From positions 16,005,501 through 16,069,500 of the forward strand of contig NC_088303.1 of assembly GCF_032854445.1 (NCBI RefSeq): DNA of 64,000 nt. Direction: 5' to 3'. Origin of the DNA: Liolophura sinensis. Lineage: Eukaryota > Mollusca > Polyplacophora > Chitonida > Chitonidae. This document shows positions 61,851 through 64,000 of the stretch, one piece after another. A model generated the notes under the pieces. The model ran no database searches, had not been told where the DNA came from, and worked only from the letters and a program-made list of their open reading frames with translations. The position numbers and the translations under genes are program-made. Position 1 is the first letter of the stretch; every line of letters starts with the position of its first letter.

Positions 61851-62580
61851 ATCAGGTGAATGATGAAAGTACTGTGCAGGAATGGTCCTGAACCCGTCAT
61901 TCTATGATCTTGTATTTGAAGGTAAGAACTATTATTCGCTACCCTCTCATCAGCGTCAGACACAGGCAAATATCGCTGCATCTGCTCCAATGGTTACTTA
62001 TGTTTGTACCATCATCGCAAATGTCACCCAGTTCAAAGGTGAAAGTTGACTACCATACCTTTCAGTTTAGCACAGGTGTTGCTACAGCTACACTACACGT
62101 TAAGTTAAACACGAATCAACTTCAAATCACATTATGACATGCACCAACGAAAAAAGCAACTTATGCTGGTTGAAACTATAGCCGAATAATATCAGACATA
62201 GTATGTAAACACTAACAGAGCTCCCATTTCAAACCACTGGATACTTTCCCATTTGCACACTGAACCTCGTTAGCGTTTCCTCAGGGGTTCACAGAAGTTA
62301 TTTTTCCACATACCAACCACCACTTTCTGGGCAAAATTAAGTTTTTCGTTCAATTGAAATTAATTTTTGGGGGGGTTTTAACCGACAGTTTGAGATACTA
62401 AAACTGAATGCTTTTGAACCTTACCTATCGTTCAATGATTAAAGTAATTATTACTGCCCATATTTGAACTCAAGCTGGCCTTCTAGTTAATACTGCAAAC
62501 TGTTAATCGGTGGACATTGCAGTCAGTGTTACAAGAATTTCAGAATACCAGCCCATTGAAGTGTGAGTTACCGTCAAGAA
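61851..62580. repeat. local tandem duplication, copy 1 (interrupted)
   Basis: Blocks atcaggtgaatgatgaaagt, atggtcctgaacccgtcatt, atcgctgcatctgctcca, accatcatcgcaaatgt, cagtttgagatactaaaact and actcaagctggccttctagt all recur in the same order in copy 2 at 62592. Copy 1 is interrupted at 62069-62340. Confidence 0.9.
62069..62340. other. insertion of about 270 bp in duplication copy 1
   Basis: In copy 2 the word ttcagtttttt runs straight on. In copy 1 it is split by about 270 unrelated bases from agcacaggtgttgctac to ggcaaaattaag. No inverted ends or poly-A tail are seen and I do not recognise the sequence. A loss from copy 2 is the other possible reading. Confidence 0.7.
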
Positions 62581-62591
62581 CCTGAGAAGAG

Positions 62592-63065
62592 AAGCAGGTG
62601 AATCATGAAAGTTCTGCCGCCGGGTATGGTCCTGAACCCATTGTTCTGTAATCTTGCATTTCAAGGTACGAAGCATTATTCGTTACTCTGTCTCATCAGT
62701 GGGACGACAGACAGAAACACCTATCGCTGCATCTCCTTCGATGATTACTACTGTTTGTATCATCATCGCAAATGTTAACCAGTTCAAAGGTGAAAATTGA
62801 GTTCCACATCTTTCAGTTTTTTCATTCAATTAAAATTGATTTTTTTTTTGGGGGGGGGGGGAGGGGTTAACCAACAGTTTGAGATACTAAAACTGAATAG
62901 TTTTGTACTTTATTATCCTTCCCTGATTAAAGTAATTATTACTGCCTACATGTATATATAAACTCAAGCTGGCCTCCTAGTTGATACTGAATACTGATAA
63001 TCGGTGCACAATGTACTTTGCAGTCACTGTTACATGTATTTCAGGATACCAGTCAGGTGAAGCGT
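62592..63065. repeat. local tandem duplication, copy 2
   Basis: Uninterrupted copy of about 475 bp. Differences from copy 1 are spread along its length, including a long G run at 62849-62860. The duplication is therefore not very recent. Confidence 0.9.
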
Positions 63066-64000
63066 GAAGACCTGCCTCACAGCCTAGAGCATCAGTCTAG
63101 ACAGACTAAAGCTCACAACATGAGCAACTGGTCTTGACATCAATTTTAAAACTTTTAGAAATTATGAATTAAGATAGATTGGTCATGTATTAATGGCTTA
63201 TGGAATATGTGGTTGTGGCTCTCAGTCTGTAAACAGACATGTCAAAAATGATCTGAAGAAAAAAAAAAAAAAAAAAAAAACACCTGAGGAAATCCAAAAT
63301 CACGCAACACCTTACATGTATAGGCCTACTGGAATCTAATCTAATTAGTACGTCCAGATGAATGTTCTGTGCATGATCTAAATTCTCCTCAAACGTTATC
63401 CACACCTGTCAAAATGAACGATTTCAATCAACAAAAGCATATCAAAATGAAGTCCGATTTGGCTTATTGACAGGGTAGTAATCACATGAAATTTACCGCG
63501 AAGATCAGCCGCCAGTAATGAGAACATTAGGAGACCCACAAATAGTGAATTACCCAATGGAATATTAACTTTACGTATAATAATCTTTAAACAGAAAGTT
63601 AATGTATAAATAAACTGTCACTTTTTCCACAACAAATGAGGCTGGATCTCAATGGCCTTATGTCCTGTCTGTAACACACCTCCATGCTCAGTCTTTGAAC
63701 AAAAAACACAATTTCATAGCGAATTGATGTTACTGGTAAATGTTCATATCTGGCAAAGAAGGTTTTAATTTCGCCGCTTTAAGCCATTTATCAAACTTCA
63801 GCCTCCCGAAAACGAAACCTAGCGGCAAATTGCGTGTTTTTCTTGAAAGCAGCTAAAGATATTAGCACCACCTCATGTCAGAGAAAGGAAACCAGTCAGA
63901 CCATGTGCACTCACATGCAGTCACTCACGCTATGATAATGTCAAAAATGGAACGGTAAGAGGCTGAAGTGGGTCAAATTATTCGTGAGGACCGATTTGGC
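63066..64000. other. non-coding right edge
   Basis: A poly-A run of about 22 bases at 63259-63280 and plain AT-rich sequence. No exon or repeat family is recognised. Confidence 0.5.

Overview
The window looks like a piece of an intron-rich animal genome, most likely a mollusc or another lophotrochozoan. The base composition is AT-rich, there are no long uninterrupted genes, and the few clear coding pieces are short exons with GT/AG borders. Short repeats with tRNA-like heads (SINEs), fold-back elements, minisatellites and many acatgta-type words fill the rest. The assignment to molluscs rests on remembered resemblance of the SINEs and on word usage, not on a search. Nothing bacterial, viral or CRISPR-like was seen.

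The best supported gene lies on the minus strand. Exon A (26774-27054) carries a start codon and 87 codons. Exon B (11481-11832) continues in the same frame after a 15 kb intron. It encodes a basic Ser/Pro linker with repeated SPxSP units and then the first zinc finger of a LIM domain (CxxC-x16-HxxC). Exon B stops in the middle of the LIM domain at a good donor, so the gene must continue to the left. I did not find the exon that completes the LIM domain. A GC- and CpG-richer segment ending in a perfect donor (58868-59400) is a candidate 5' untranslated exon or promoter for the same strand.

Reading splice sites by eye on the minus strand also gives a set of small candidate exons: K (61768-61816), I (54759-54880), H (41379-41434), G (37216-37238), F (36396-36495), E (28331-28373) and D (5468-5523). 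E, F and G can end in the phase that exon B accepts. K, I, F and B join in one open frame. They may be alternative N-termini of the LIM protein, but they are short and each needs transcript evidence.

Layout from left to right: 1-5.5 kb holds a reverse-transcriptase-like relic, a coding-like segment C and exon D. 5.5-11.5 kb is intron-like with fold-back relics and a SINE. 11.5-27 kb holds exons B and A and, between them, four minisatellites (27, 44, 79 and 57 bp units). 27-42 kb holds candidate exons E, F, G and H, SINE copies and a fold-back element. 42-56 kb is mostly dispersed repeats, including a 215 bp exact-looking duplication, plus exon I. 56-64 kb holds a 24 bp minisatellite, a long 590 bp hairpin, the candidate promoter/UTR exon, exon K and a local tandem duplication.
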